This document shows, one piece after another, positions 11,374 through 23,775 of a DNA stretch of 64,000 bases (position 1 is the first letter of the stretch; the number at the start of each line of letters is the position of its first letter). This stretch comes from Cunninghamia lanceolata (lineage: Eukaryota; Streptophyta; Pinopsida; Cupressales; Cupressaceae). The DNA lies in NCBI GenBank assembly GCA_027924645.1, contig BSBN01001017.1:5482501-5546500 (forward strand). The letters are read 5' to 3'. Below the pieces are notes generated by a model, which did not search any database, was not told where the DNA came from, and saw only the letters and a list, made by a program, of their open reading frames with translations. A program made the position numbers and the translations under genes.

Positions 11374-14264
11374 AGAGGTGACATGCTTTTCATTATATCT
11401 AAGCCATCATGTTTAAACAAGTTTTAGTGTGCTATTATGTTTAGTATATCACTGTTGTGTTTATCCAGTGCTGACATGCTTAATCTATATTGATTTATAT
11501 CTAAGATGTCATGCATAGCATATTGCTATGTCCATCCAAGACTAAATCACTTTAAGAATCTCTATGAGTAATTGTGGTTGGGTTATCAAGAGTCATATGT
11601 GTCTATCACCACTAGTCTATGATTTCTCTTAAGATCACATGATAGAGAAATAGCGGTGTACTTAAGTTGATAAGATTAGATCATCTCTTTGTGTTAATAC
11701 CAGTAGCATATGATATTTTAGTAATCTTTCTATGTAGGCTGAAAGGCCAACAAGATTCTAGTATGTAGTGTCTGTTGAGTAGAGCTCATATAGGCCAAAA
11801 GGCTATAGTTATCTGGTGAATAATATACCAATATGGGTGAATACTTTGTCAAGTCAATAATCTTTAGAGCTATGTATAGGGTCTAACCAGGTTTATACTT
11901 GGGTTTTTGTTACATGGCCAAGGTAAAGCCAATATAAGACCAAGGTAGAATGGAGTATCCATTAGTTAAACTAACTCATTCTAATGCCATATCTCTAAAA
12001 TTAGATAAGAGATCTTTTGAGTTTTCTATATCCCAAGATTGGAGTTACTAAGAGAGCTAGGATTATAGACATCTCTTGAAGACTCGCATGTATAACTCTA
12101 TTAATTCCAAATAGATTGTTCTGTGTTAAGGTATTCTTTTATTATTAGATATCTAGAAGATAATGACATCTTTGGAATCACATAAGAATACTGTTGTAGT
12201 ATCTTTTTAGTTTAAAGTTATGATAAGTGTTATCATTATTTTCTAAAGAAGAGATTTTGTTGAAAAAAATCTATTCCTTATTTTGAGTCGAAAGATTCAA
12301 GAAGTCCATTAGGTCAACAATATTGATGTAGACTTAAAATTATCAAAGTGAAAGATTGAATAAGTTTAGAGTATATCTAGGAAGTTGATAGTATTCTTAA
12401 GAAGAGGATAAATCTTGAATGAGATGTCTATTCAAGATACTTAATATGTAAATATTTTAATGTTCAAGAGGTCAAGAGTAGACTAGTGGATATTTTTATA
12501 ATTTATTATTTGGAGATTGTTAACTTTTTGATGTTTTGGGTTAGAGGAATTTAAACCCTAGAACCAACTTGGATGAGTTTGGAGATTACAGAATCTCTTA
12601 ATTTCAATTGTGACACTATATTATTCTATTGTATTGTATGGTCAACAGATAAGGTTGAGAAACCACAAAATAAGATATTATTAAGAGTATGAGAAGCTCT
12701 TTGATGAAATTTTATGTTTTCTTATTAGAGTTGAAAAAAGACTTATAGTTCATAGAATGCTTAAATCTTGACTTTTGAATAGCATGACAGAAAGTCATAG
12801 ACTCTTAGAGTTGCAAGAATGCAACTAATAACTCATTGAAGAGTTACATCTTCTAAGCTTATACTTTGTATAAATGGATAACCTAGAGTACAAAGTTAAT
12901 TTCTAAGTCAGATTGACTAGGAGTAAAGTAAAGTCTAGACATTATAAGTGTAGTGTTTTTAGCTTAATAAGCCACACTGTAGGATGATATAGTTCCCAAG
13001 TCAAGTTAGAGGTGTGTGAACATACGACTGTGTTTATTGCAAACATCTATTTATATAGAAACTTTGGCCAAAGTGATGCATTTGTCTCTGCATGCATTAG
13101 TCAGTTCACGAGTGTCCATATGACATAACCCGTTAAGATGATCATACTTAGCTAAAAGATAGTCTAGAGTTGTATGGTTGAATGTGTTATGTGGTACATA
13201 ACACTAGGACTTAGGTGGCATAACTTGTTGGTTCCATTATTCTATACTCTTCATGAAGGGTAGGGCCACTTCTAGGAAGGAAGGTGTGCGGGGGACCACC
13301 GATTTGTGGTTGGAGGTAAAGCACTTAGATGATGCTCTCCCTTTGCAGCAGAAGACTCACCAATACTTGAGTGATAGATGTCAAGATTCTAGATGCAGTA
13401 TTCTTTTGTATTGATGTAAAATTATTCTCATTGCCAAGTGCAAATTATGTATTGTAATGAAGTGAAATGATTTTCACTATAATTCCATCTTTGATTATGT
13501 CATAATTTCAATGTTGAAAATATTTAGAAAAGATATGCTTTTTTTATTTGTAGTCATGCGAATGATATTAAAAAATATATATCTCTTATTTACCATGTTT
13601 ATTTACTTCCTTGTAAATTCTTGAGTTAAAACAAGTAATATGAGAAGGCTTGTTATAAATTGACACTACAAGGGGAAGAATACCAAGAGAGGAGATAGAA
13701 ATGTAGAAGTTAACTTGATGGGAATCAAGAAGAAGATGGACTTTGAAATAATAGAGATGAAGAAACCTTCTGATACCTTCAACATTCTATTGAACTTTTA
13801 ATTGAAATGGGACAATAGACTCTTGTAAGGAGGAAATATCATTTTTTGACAATGAAAAAGTAATACATATACGTTTATACACTAATATAAGTAATGCATA
13901 CATAGAAGTGGTGCAAGAGGAAAGTGGAGAGGAGGACCTAAAGGATATATATTCTTTGAGAATACCTGTCAAGACACTATGCATGGATCCAATTCAGAAG
14001 GAGAAATTAGTTTGGATAGCAACAATTATAGCATCGATAGTGAAGATGCTTTGGAAGATTGGCTTTGGTACAATCTAGAAGTTAGATCTATAAAAATACT
14101 AGGTGTAAGAAGGGTTTGCAACCTAAGGAGAGTTGGGAAAAACTAACTATGTTACCACAAATGATGGGACACCACTAAAAAATACAAAATCTGAAGATAA
14201 ATATGAAAACAAACAACATATAAAAATTTCATGACATTTGAACACCATCTCATAGGGTATTTCT

Positions 14265-14650
14265 CATATTAAGCTTCCCCAGTACTCTAGAGTAGGAGAC
14301 CTACTAGCATACTTAGAAAGTATGGAAAAGATATTTGGAAAGAAAGAATTGAGGATAGAAGCCCTTCAATATACTCTGGTATGTAGTGCAACAAGATGGT
14401 GGTTAACTCACAAACCTAATATCCCCACTTGGAAAGCATTTATAGTTCTTATAAAAACTAGGTATTTATTGGAAGGAGACTAGAAACTTGCTCTAGAATA
14501 CTATGGAAAGATTGAATCTAAGAAACACTTACAAGATTGCATCAAGGAATGGTCTATTAGGAGGGCATATGATGAAAGACTGTACACCCGAATTTTCTAT
14601 TGGACACTATCACCTATTGTAAAAACCTAGTACATTAACCAAGAAAAGAG
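14265..14650 (+). pseudogene. gag: Gypsy gag remnant
   Basis: Translation gives GDLLAYLESMEKIFG, then CSATRWWLTHKPNIPTWKAF and RYLLEGD, a retrotrans_gag pattern (the WW before a TWxxF). Stops include TAG at a tryptophan-like position. The stretch 14650-15050 is low-complexity lysine-rich coding-like sequence without a recognisable protease. Confidence 0.6.
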
Positions 14651-15089
14651 AGGGGAAATTGGAAGTTGGGCTATAGTAAAAAAAGACATTTGTAAAAAAA
14701 TTACATTCTATATCCATGAACAACTAATTCATATCACACTCCAAAAGATGAAAGAAATAATCCTATATCTAGAAAAAGTAGTTACTAACAAGGAATACCA
14801 GACCATTCCACCAAAGGAAAAAGGCATTTGGAACTTGATAGAATGGATGGATAAGGTAGAAATACCACCACAAAAGTTATGAGGTACTTCTAGGAAGACT
14901 TGGAATCTGAAGAAGAAGAAGAACCTTGAAACTTGAAAGTAGAAGTGGAGGAAGGAGAAAGGGAGATAGCTACTACTAATACACTAGAAAATAAGTACAT
15001 TAGCTATTATCGACTAGAGAAGAAAATATGGCTTTAGAAATTGGCCAAAATTGGAGAGTACTAGGATGAAAGACATGTAATGCAAGTAG

Positions 15090-15878
15090 CAAAAGTATTA
15101 AAAGAATATGAAGACTTATTTCCCCAGACTTTTACTAATCTTAAAGGAATTAAAGAGGAGGAAGGAATGATGAAAATACAATTGGGGGAATGAGTGGAAC
15201 CACAAAGGAAGAGACCATATCAACTGAATCCAAATGTCAAGACAACAATAATAGATGCATAGTAGACAAAATGTAAGTAGGAGGCATTATCAAACTTGTG
15301 GAAGAAGCAGAATGGATAAGCCCTATGGTGGTATAACATAAGAAAACTAGTGAAATAAGAGTGTGCATTGATTTAAGGGAATTGAATGAAGCTTGTATCC
15401 ATGACCCTTTCCCAATCCCTTTTAAAGAAGAAATACTAGAATCAATAGAAGGAAGGGAGATCTACTCATTTACAAATTGATTCTCAGGATATCACCAAGT
15501 AAATATCTAGGAAGAAGACCAACCAAAAACTACATTTGTGATTGAATGGGGATCATTCTTGTATACTATAATGCCATTTGGTTTAAAGAACACACCTATA
15601 ATATTTAGTAGAATAATGATAAATGCATTTAAGGACTTTATCCATAATGTTTGGAAGTATACCTAGATGATTGGATAGTGCAGAAGTTAGAACAATGTAG
15701 AAGTTTGCAAATTTCATTAAATTTGAAGAAATGCATATTTGTGGTACCTTTTGGAACACTTCATGTCACATCTTATGCAAAGAAGGATTAATAGTTGACT
15801 CATTGAAAATAAAAATAATCCTAAATATTACATCTCCAAAAATATTAATAGAAGTAAGAACATTTATGGGATACAATG
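15090..15878 (+). pseudogene. Gypsy reverse transcriptase, first part
   Basis: Motifs in order: LKEYEDLFPQTF, EPQRKRPYQLNP, AEWISPMVV, VCIDLRELNEACIHDPFPIP, FSGYHQVNI, TTFVIEWGSFLYTIMPFGLK, then EVYLDDWIV with the catalytic YLDD. The frame changes near 15650. At FMGYN the gene is split by the solo LTR. Removing the LTR and one target copy restores the motif FMGYN followed by KKFIKRY. Confidence 0.8.
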
Positions 15879-18017
15879 TGTTAAACACCTAAAAAAGCAA
15901 GTTCCCAACTTGCTCCATTTTGCCCCAAATCCATCAGAATCCCACTCTATGCCTTCAATGTTGAACCTATAGTTTATAACCAATCAGAGACATTTTCCAT
16001 AGGTTTTCATGTGTTTGATTTTAAAAATGCAAGGTAGGAAACCCAAAAAATGACTAAGTATAAAAAACTCTGTTTCCTTGTATTTTTCACCTTTGTCAGA
16101 GGTCAAAGTTTTAGGCTTCCTCCTTCCATCATGCTTTGCCTATTGGCTTTGAAGTCCTCCAAGGCTAAAATTTGTCTAAGTGTCAAGTTCTTGAAAATTC
16201 TTCTATCTTTGTGGAGGTCAGGCCTTTGGATTTTGGTACTCTTCAAGGCAGGTGTCAGGTAGAAGCCCCGAGGGCCGAAGTCCGATGGGATCTACTTGTT
16301 TTAAAATTCTTCTAAGTATGCAATGGGTGGAGGATGATAGAGGTTGGTTCTTCTTCCTCCCTTTAGGGAAGATGGTAGGTGGAAATCCTAGGGGCCGCTC
16401 CTCAGAATTTTCATTATTTGACTAAGTGTATCAGAGGATGGAAGTCGAGCCTACGACCTTCCCTCTTCCTCAGAACAAGTGGCAACAGGAAGGCCCGGTA
16501 GCCAACATCCGCATAAGGTTTGCAATTTTTTCTAAGTAAAGTAGACTTCAAGGGTTGGAGTTATGATGTTATCTCTTCTTCCAAGCAGGCAAAATGGTGA
16601 AGGATTGAAGGTTGAAGTCTGCCGAACTATTCAAAGGCTTCTATGTTTTCAGAATGCAAGAGTTCTCCTCTTCTTCCTTCTTCCTTTTAGAAGGTAGAAG
16701 GAAGAAGGCTTGAAGCCCAAACCTTGGTGCTCTTCATTTGTCTAAGTATTTTAGGGTCAAGAGTTTTCTCCTTCTCCTCCAAAGTGTAGACTGCTCAGTG
16801 AAGGTCTGACCTCCGGAGTCTAATTTGTCGAAGGTCAGCTTCTTGGCCTTTCAATCTCCTCCAACCACTTGGGAACATGCCAACTACTTCTAGGGACACC
16901 ATTAATGCGAAGTGGGTGGATAAAATTAATTCTTTGGATGTAGTTGGTGGGGTTGTTGAGTGTTTTCCCACCCAGTTCATTTTCAGACTTGCGTGTGAAG
17001 GTTATAAAGGCAAGATCTGAACTCTTTTCAAGGGTTGGTCTTTTGGCATTTTTCAGGAAATAAAGTGTAGAGCTCTCTAGGGTTTCAAAGAACAAAAAAG
17101 ATCTAGTTCTTTAGTGGATAAGACATAGGTTATGAAAGGTTTTCATTTTGATTTCAGTGATTAGTGTATGAACTTCTCCTTCTTATGTAATTTTTCAAGG
17201 AAATCCTAAGTTTTAGCTAGGGTTTCCTCTTGCCACACTTCATAGTATGACTGTAACCATTGATCAAATGAATATGATAGATTCTTAAAATGTTACATGC
17301 TATGTGATGATCTCTTCTATGGTTGTAGATGAATGATTGTATTTTGACAAAGGATTACTAAGTATATTCTTCATTGATCATTGTTTTTCTTGCATTTGGG
17401 TATCTAGAAAGTGTGTGTTTCATTTCTATGTTGTCTTTCCTTTTGTTGAACCATGGACTCTATAGCCCATCATAATAGGCATCAATCTGAGATGGTTGAT
17501 CACCCAGACCTCTTTAAGAAACTAAAACAACTTACCAAGTGTGAAATAAATAGTTACTATTGCATGAATTGTTGTGGTGCTGTGTTGAAAACAAGAAATA
17601 TTGTTAGATAGTCTTCAAATTATCAATTTTGGCAAACCAAACAAGCATATCTACACTTTCTATTGTTATTGGGAGTGCCTTTCATCAACTATATAGTGGT
17701 TCTTAGTGATAACTAGTTGTTCTGGGTCTAGTGACAGTCTTTGGGGCCTAGAAAATGATTTGGGTTTCATTGTCCTTCCATTTTTAGTTGTTCATCTGGT
17801 TTTGAAAACAATACCTTCTTAGGTATACCCCTTGGAATATCCCTTTAGAGTCTAAGCTAAGTTCAAAGTGCAGACGAGCCTACCCACTCCTGTAGGTTGT
17901 CCAAAATCACCCATAACTTGTTGATAAACCTCTTTTAATCACCTTGATGACACCCCTAGCCTTGGTGATTGTAAAATGTCTTAAGGTTTTTGGTTGTAGT
18001 TATTTTTGGAACCAACA
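15879..18017. mobile_element. Solo LTR, 2139 bp, inside the gypsy RT gene
   Basis: Starts TGTTAAACACC and ends GGAACCAACA, so it is bounded by TG...CA with short inverted ends TGTT/AACA. It is flanked by a perfect 5-bp duplication CAATG (15874-15878 and 18018-18022), and host coding sequence matches across the junction. No internal region or second LTR is present, so intra-element recombination has removed the rest. Orientation is uncertain. A TATAAAGG at about 17006 on the plus strand is a possible promoter. Confidence 0.85.
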
Positions 18018-18560
18018 CAATGGAGACCACAAAAAATTCATCAAGAGATATGTGACAATTGTTAGACTAATAGAAGATCTCCTCAACAAAAAGACAAACA
18101 AAAATTTCGAATGGATAGAATAGTGTTAAGAAGCCTTTAACACATTAAAAAATAAAATTTTGAAAGCACCAATCTTAGTTTGTCTAGATTGGAATATCCC
18201 TTTCCATGTACATGTGGATGAATTAGGAATCATGATTGGAATAGTATTAGCACAACCAAGAGAAAATAAAGACCATCTAATTGCATATGCTACATGTAAC
18301 GTGTCATAGGTAGAAATAAATTACACTACCACAAAGAGAGAGAGAGAGAGGCATTGGCTATGGGTTACGTGTTACAAAAGTTTATACACTATCTCCTAGC
18401 CACTCCATTTATATTCTTTATAGACCATGAACCACTTAACTATTTGATGAACATACAATGATATAGGGGATAATCTATAGACAACTACTTCTATTTCAAG
18501 AATTTGATTTTGAAATTATAGTGAAACTAGGAAAAAAGAATCAAGGACTAGACCATCTAT
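18018..18560 (+). pseudogene. Gypsy RT end and RNase H
   Basis: KKFIKRYVTIVRLIEDLLNKK and EAFNTLKNKILKAPILVCLDW are the end of RT. HVHVDELGIMIGIVLAQPRENKDHLIAYA is RNase H with the usual DASG reduced to DELG. A short GA run at 18338-18352 lies where the frame breaks. Confidence 0.75.
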
Positions 18561-19064
18561 CTATGATTGACATAAGGGAAGAGCTAGGATAAGTAGAGGA
18601 AGAATTACCTAGCATAAGTTTTTTTAGAATCAATGCGGTATCAGAAGAACTAATAGAAGTAACATAGTTATTATCCACAGGACAATTCCCAAAGTATTAC
18701 TCCAAAAATGAAAGAGATAGGATTTCGTGGAAATCATTAGCCTATACCTTGATTAAAGGAGAGCTACATATCATAGGTAAGGATGGAATTTTAAAAGGGT
18801 TGCTTTAGAACATGAAAGAAATAGCATTTTAAGAGAAGCTCATGAAGGAATGTCAAAAGGATATAGTTTAGGAGAAGGCACTACAAGAAAGGTGTTACTA
18901 GTAGGCTTATGGTGGCCTACATTATTCATTGATACAAACAAATATGTAAGACAATGTGACATATGTCAAAGAGTAGGGAAATCTACTGCAAGAAATGAGA
19001 TGCCCTTGTAGCTAGTACTAGTACAAGCCCCATTTGAGAAATGGGCAATTGATTTTATTGGATC
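18560..19064 (+). pseudogene. Gypsy integrase, N-terminal part
   Basis: REAHEGMSKGY and WWPTLFIDTNKYVRQCDICQRVGK form the H2C2 zinc domain, followed by APFEKWAIDFIG, where the first catalytic Asp sits. The gene stops at 19064, where the Arg-1 LTR begins, and its remainder is not found on the far side. Confidence 0.75.
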
Positions 19065-21105
19065 TGTTGCTTCTCAATCCAACTAGATGTTTCCCAGTCA
19101 TCCCTACAAGGTAGCCATCATTAATCGGCAGGATTTCTGGGCCAGGGGCCAACAGTATAGGAGATAGACTCTATAATATCTCCTCTTCTTATTTAGGCTC
19201 TACAGAACCAAGGGGGGTATTCCCTATTCAACATCCATAGAATATGCTTATGGACTGACTGGGATGTTGATACAAAGCAGATAAATCCTCCTTCATGTAG
19301 ACCAAAACTATGGAATAAGTACAAAGGGGCTAGCTTTGGGCCTATACTCAGTTGTGAATCAAAGGATTTTGGTCCTAAACTACTTCTAAAGTCCTAATGG
19401 TTGGGATTTGAAGTTTAGAGTTTGATTTTGTATTTGGATGCAAAATTAGGACCTAGGGTGTAACCTCAATACAAGACTAGATTGGTGCCTATCCAGGGGT
19501 TGGAGTCAATAGACATACACATGTGAATGGTCAGCATAAACATATACTAATGACTAGATTTCAAGGGGGCTTGTTTAGCATCTACCTTACAGATACTTCC
19601 CAAGATTGAGTATTCAGTTATCTCTGCTTACAAACATCCTTATTGTAGCACATTCCTCCCAACACTTGATTTGAATCATTTAATCTACTCCTTGAGTAGA
19701 AGTAAGAAATCAAGCATTCAATACAGTAAACCTATATTCTAGAACCATAAACACCCCTTAGATGCTTAGATTCAGAAGAACACACCCAATTTGGAGATAG
19801 ATAACATAACACATGCAATATAGCATTACTCATTTAAATTAGCATGAAACCAGTAAATTTATGCATGAGACATACAACATGAGACTCATAAACTCACAAG
19901 ACATCTAGAACAGGGCCACCAATGAAGTTGTATCTTGTTACAACACTAGACTTTGTCCAGCTTTCAACAACAACAAATGAGCAACACAGTCTGCTATATA
20001 TAGCAGGGGAGTGCACTCAGCATTAATTACACAACAAAATTCAAAAAATCTACTAGATACTGTTCATCATGAGAAAATGGCACTCAAAAATTGAATGTAG
20101 CAGGTAGAGGGGGAGACAGGAAGGTCTTGAGCCCTGCGCCGTCACCTAGGGATTCACATCTTCAATCGGGTGGTTGATCCGTCCATGGCCTTGCCCATAC
20201 CCTGTAACATCCACCATTAATGGTGTACCAACTCGCAGCCTTGGGAATGCAGTGGACTGGGCGTTTTGCAACTTTTCCCACCAAGAAATATGACCCTGAT
20301 ATTTCAAATCATGTGGGAACAAATTATCCCACATTCACCCCGCGGTGACCTCTTGAACACTTTATATGCATGACCACACTAGAAGATGATAGTTGACGAT
20401 TTTGCTCTCGATGACGCCAATATAAACCTCATCATGATCCCCTCGCATGATGCTCTGATGTTCAATATCACCCTGATGTCACCGAACCACCTGCATGATA
20501 ATCCTCCCTTGAAAAATCACCCTGATATTTCACATCACCCCTCGGGAAATATCACCCTGACAACCTCATAGAAAAACCTGATGCATCAGAGGAAAATCCT
20601 CCTCACCATATTCATACCATACACCTCATCGATGGTCCCCCTGATCATATTCATGTCATCATCACATTCATATCCTCATCAGTGATTGGGGGATCCTCAT
20701 AATACCTACTGATAATAACTATCATGCCGAAGACCACATGATGCACCCCACCAATCCTGATGATGTCACCATCATATTAGCACTGGGGTGATATTCATAA
20801 GATCACCTGATATTTGAAATATCACCCGATATTTGAAATATCACCCCCCGCGGAATATCAGGTTGAACTGTAGCATTGTTGTAACATCGGGGTGATATTC
20901 AGAAAATGACTGACATTCAGAATATCACCCCCTAGCTGAAAAATTAGGCTGATATTGAAAATATGATGACCTCCTCCTTCTGAAAAATTAGGTTATATTT
21001 GAAATATGTTGAGGAGGCCCAAAGACTTAGAATTTTTTGGATTTTTTGGGAGGGTGCCTGCAGATTTAAATGCTTGGAACCTGACTGTTCATGCAGGCAC
21101 CAATA
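19065..21105 (-). repeat. 3' LTR of Arg-1 (2041 bp)
   Basis: Starts TGTTGCTTCTCAATC on the plus strand, as does the partial copy at 23321. Their first ~450 bp match closely, including the 'ACCAAGGGGGGTATTCCC' block. The outer end at 21101-21105 reads CAATA, a decayed CAACA. The part 20380-20990 is full of ATATCACC, GATGATG and CCTGATG motifs, as in Arg-2. ORFs inside are not genes. Confidence 0.8.
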
Positions 21106-21201
21106 GTGGCTCTGTCTGGGGACACATGCCTCTTGCAGGCATGATGAGAACCAAAGATCTTTAGGATGCAGACTAGTCCCTTATCCATTGGGCACAGAGT
21201 C
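21106..21201 (-). ncRNA. tRNA-Arg-like block beside the 3' LTR (Arg-1)
   Basis: Read on the minus strand from 21201: GACTCTGTG, then CCCAATGGATAAGG (identical to the D-arm region of plant tRNA-Arg(ACG), as I recall that sequence), CTAGTCTGCATCCTA (anticodon-arm position), GGTTC, an inserted perfect hairpin CATGCCT-GCAAG-AGGCATG, then GTCCCCAGACAGAGCCAC touching the LTR. The two ends pair as an acceptor-like stem with one mismatch. The inserted hairpin breaks the B box, so it is not a standard tRNA gene. Whether it is ever an RNA structure is inference. Confidence 0.7.
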
Positions 21202-22390
21202 ATGAAGCTGCATTGACCTGCATCACAAACACATTATATTTAAGACAAACATGGTGCCCCAGGGCCACCAAAAAGGAAAAACCAGAATTTACCTTTGTCA
21301 AACACTTGATTTTCTTTTGATTTCTTCAAATGAAGCTTGAAAGCATTTAACTGCCTGCAGCAACTCTCTTTGCAATTATTTGTGCTACTGCTCATTCCCT
21401 TTTCTTCAACATATCTACAACTAGCTTCATCAGCATACATTATCATCAGTTATAGGATGTCATCATCATAAGAGTCATTGATGTTGCTTGGAAAAATAAC
21501 AGAATCACATGAAACAAATGAATCCACATTAGAATTTTGCCCTTCCTAAAAAAAAGAGCTCCTTCGTATCAAACATGCAATATTCAGGCACAAGCAACAT
21601 CTTATAATTAGATTTATCTTTATAAACACTCAGGTATTCATCACCATTATGCTCAGCAATTTTATCACTAAGGTCCACCTAGAATGTCTTAAGAGAAGGC
21701 ATAGACAGCTCAGAGTGCAACCCTTCATCAAAAGCTTTGTAGTTACCCATGCAACCAACATCATCCCCAACTGTATGAGCACACACATCTACAACCTGTC
21801 TATTCACATCTGAATAGTGACCCTGATTCTCCTCTTCACCAATGCACTAATACTCAAAAGCAAATTTTTCAACCTCTACACTGTGAAGGTGGTCACAATC
21901 TTCAAGGAAGCACTCATACTCAGCATTCAAATATATTTCATCATCCGAAAGGCTCACACATGCATCTGAATGCTGACAATCACTAGCATATTCACTACCA
22001 TCCCTTGAATCAACATTTTCTATATTTAGAGTGAAGCTCTACATATCCACCTCATATAAATAACCAGGAATAACTGGGATATGCCTATTGCTGCAGGATA
22101 CAACTTCATGTATATCTTTCATTTCATCATTTGGAGAGCATTTTGCATCTGCAGGCTTTTCTTCTAGAGACTGACAATAATCTTTGTCCTCACCATTATA
22201 AGATGTGCCTACATTTTCTACAACTTTTTCTTCATGTTTATGCATCACATCATGGATGCACCCATGGTTGTGAGATATATTCCCCTCTACAGAATCATCT
22301 CTCAATGAATACACTGGGAAAGGTGAAATATATTCACTTTGATAATTGTTCTGACAACTTGCAGCCATGAAACCTACTGGTATTCCATAT
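21202..22390 (-). pseudogene. Arg-1 acidic protein remnant
   Basis: Between gag and the tRNA-like block are open pieces rich in Asp, Glu, His, Cys and Ser (22368-22039; 21446-21240), separated by stops. The last piece ends NQVFDKGKFWFFLFGGPGA. Its core FDKG followed by an aromatic run matches the end of the Arg-2 protein (FDKGRYIFFFSWWP). Composition and position match Arg-2, so this is the same gene in decay. I do not recognise a domain. Confidence 0.55.
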
Positions 22391-23013
22391 TTCTAATTAT
22401 TTTCAATATCCATAGCAAATTTGAAAGCCTGGTGAAGTGTGACTAGTTCTTTATCTCTTAATCTATAACTCATTTTCTTATCAAAAGAAGCCAAATAAAT
22501 TGTCAAGCACAATGTATTATTGGGTCTCATATATTCAGGGATCTGCTTGAGCAAATTAATAAACCTAAGATTAAATCCTAGAACCAGTTCCTCATCTTCC
22601 TTTTGGATGTTCATGAAATGTATGATCAATGAGGCTAAATCAAATCTTTCACCAAACTGCTCTAGGAATGTAACTTCTAAATCTACCCATGAAGAGACTG
22701 AACACACAGGTAGGTCTAAAAACCAGACCCTAGCATCATCCTCTAATGACTGAACAAAGAGTCTCACTACTACATCTTCATCCTCTACCTCATAATCTTC
22801 TATCAAATTACAAAAATTTTGTAGATGTTTGTTTGCAGTTTCAGAATTTGATCCACTGTATTTTGGCAAACATTTTCTAATCTTATTGGGAATAACATTT
22901 GGGTAACCATATATTCCTTTGAAATTTAGGGCTTTATACCTTTCAATAAAAAATGGTCTTCTTTGAGAGCATAACCAGGTTTGCTGCTCTAAACTCAACA
23001 TTTTTTGAATCAA
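22391..23013 (-). pseudogene. gag: Arg-1 gag
   Basis: A 206-codon open frame. PKYSGSNSETANKHLQNFCNL, DEDVVVRLFVQSLEDDARVWFLDL, then SSWVDLEVTFLEQF and KEDEELVLGFNLRFINLL follow the retrotrans_gag pattern and align along their length with the Arg-2 gag (58564-59250). Where Arg-2 has a stop (RK-stop-DEE), this copy has QKEDEE, so Glu is the likely ancestral residue. It probably continues into the acidic protein in the same frame; a TAA near 22393 ends it here. Confidence 0.75.
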
Positions 23014-23060
23014 AAGATGAATACCTGGAAATATGTTATAGCTTTGATAGGTTTAGTCAA

Positions 23061-23316
23061 CAGAGTCGCCACCTCTCATAGAGAGGACAGAATATCAACA
23101 AGGCACTTATATTTTCTAGATTCATCACCCTAGTAGAGCACCACATGGTTCTTTGGTATTTCTGCAACAACTTTTCTGGAAACTAGATTTTCCAGCCCTC
23201 GAATCACTTGACCCTTCCCCAGCAGAGTCGCCATTTTGTTGGTGACTCAGATGGGCAAAATTTCACAAGAGGCTACAGGATAACACCTTTATATTATATC
23301 CACAATGGAGTCACCA
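23061..23316 (-). other. Cluster of three tRNA-Arg primer-site motifs (Arg-1)
   Basis: Beside the LTR, 23316-23299 reads TGGTGACTCCATTGTGGA, a decayed form of TGGCGACTCCGCTGGGGA. A better-preserved second copy lies at 23233-23216 (TGGCGACTCTGCTGGGGA) and forms a hairpin with GAGTCACCA at 23248-23240. A third short copy (TGGCGACTCTG) is at 23071-23061. The same three-part arrangement exists in Arg-2. Confidence 0.75.
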
Positions 23317-23320
23317 AATC

Positions 23321-23775
23321 TGTTGCTTCTCAATCTGACTGGATGTTTCCCGGTCATCCCTACAAGGTAGCCATCATTGATCAACAAGATTTCTGGGCCA
23401 GGGGCAAACAGTACAGGAGATAGACTCTATAATATCTCCTCTTCTTCTTTAGGCTCTGCAAAACCAAGGGGGGTATTCCCTATTCAACATCTATGAAATA
23501 TGCTTATGGACTAACTGGGATGTTGATACAAAGTAGATAAATCCTCCTTCATGTAGACCAAAACTATGGAATAAGTACAAAGGGGCTAGCTTTGGGCCTA
23601 TGCTCAGTTGTGAATTAGAGGATTTTGGTCCTAAACTACTTCTAAAGTCCTAATGGTTGGGATTTGAAGTTTAGAGTTTGATTTTGTATTTGGATACAAA
23701 ACTAAGACCTAGGGTGTAACCTTAACACAAGACTAGATTGGTGCCTATCCAGGGGTTGGAGTCAATAGACATACA
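23321..23775 (-). repeat. 5' LTR of Arg-1, truncated
   Basis: Matches 19065-19520 nearly base for base with scattered transitions, then stops at 23775, where sequence of the copia A LTR (ATTAACACATATGACACC) takes over without a visible duplication. Confidence 0.85.

Larger units (their letters stand above)
13681..19064 (+). mobile_element. Second decayed Ty3/gypsy element (gag-RT-RNaseH-IN)
   Basis: Coding remnants on the plus strand run in the order gag, RT, RNase H, integrase. The element is split by a solo LTR at 15879-18017 and cut off at 19064 by the Arg-1 element, which sits in its integrase. No LTR of its own is identified. All parts have many stops. Confidence 0.75.
19065..23775 (-). 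mobile_element. Non-autonomous gypsy element 'Arg-1' (tRNA-Arg primed)
   Basis: Leftward order: partial 5' LTR (23775-23321), tRNA-Arg-type primer site, gag, an acidic protein remnant, a tRNA-like block, 3' LTR (21105-19065). No protease, RT, RNase H or integrase coding is seen in the 2.2-kb internal region. The 5' LTR is truncated at 23775, where a copia LTR starts, so no target duplication can be checked. It is a diverged relative of Arg-2 at 55447-63350: gag, primer-site cluster, tRNA-like block and ORF tail all match. Confidence 0.8.

Noticed and set aside
20146..20571. Short open frames in the Arg-1 LTR
   Set aside because: They are inside an LTR and match low-complexity blocks seen in other LTRs.
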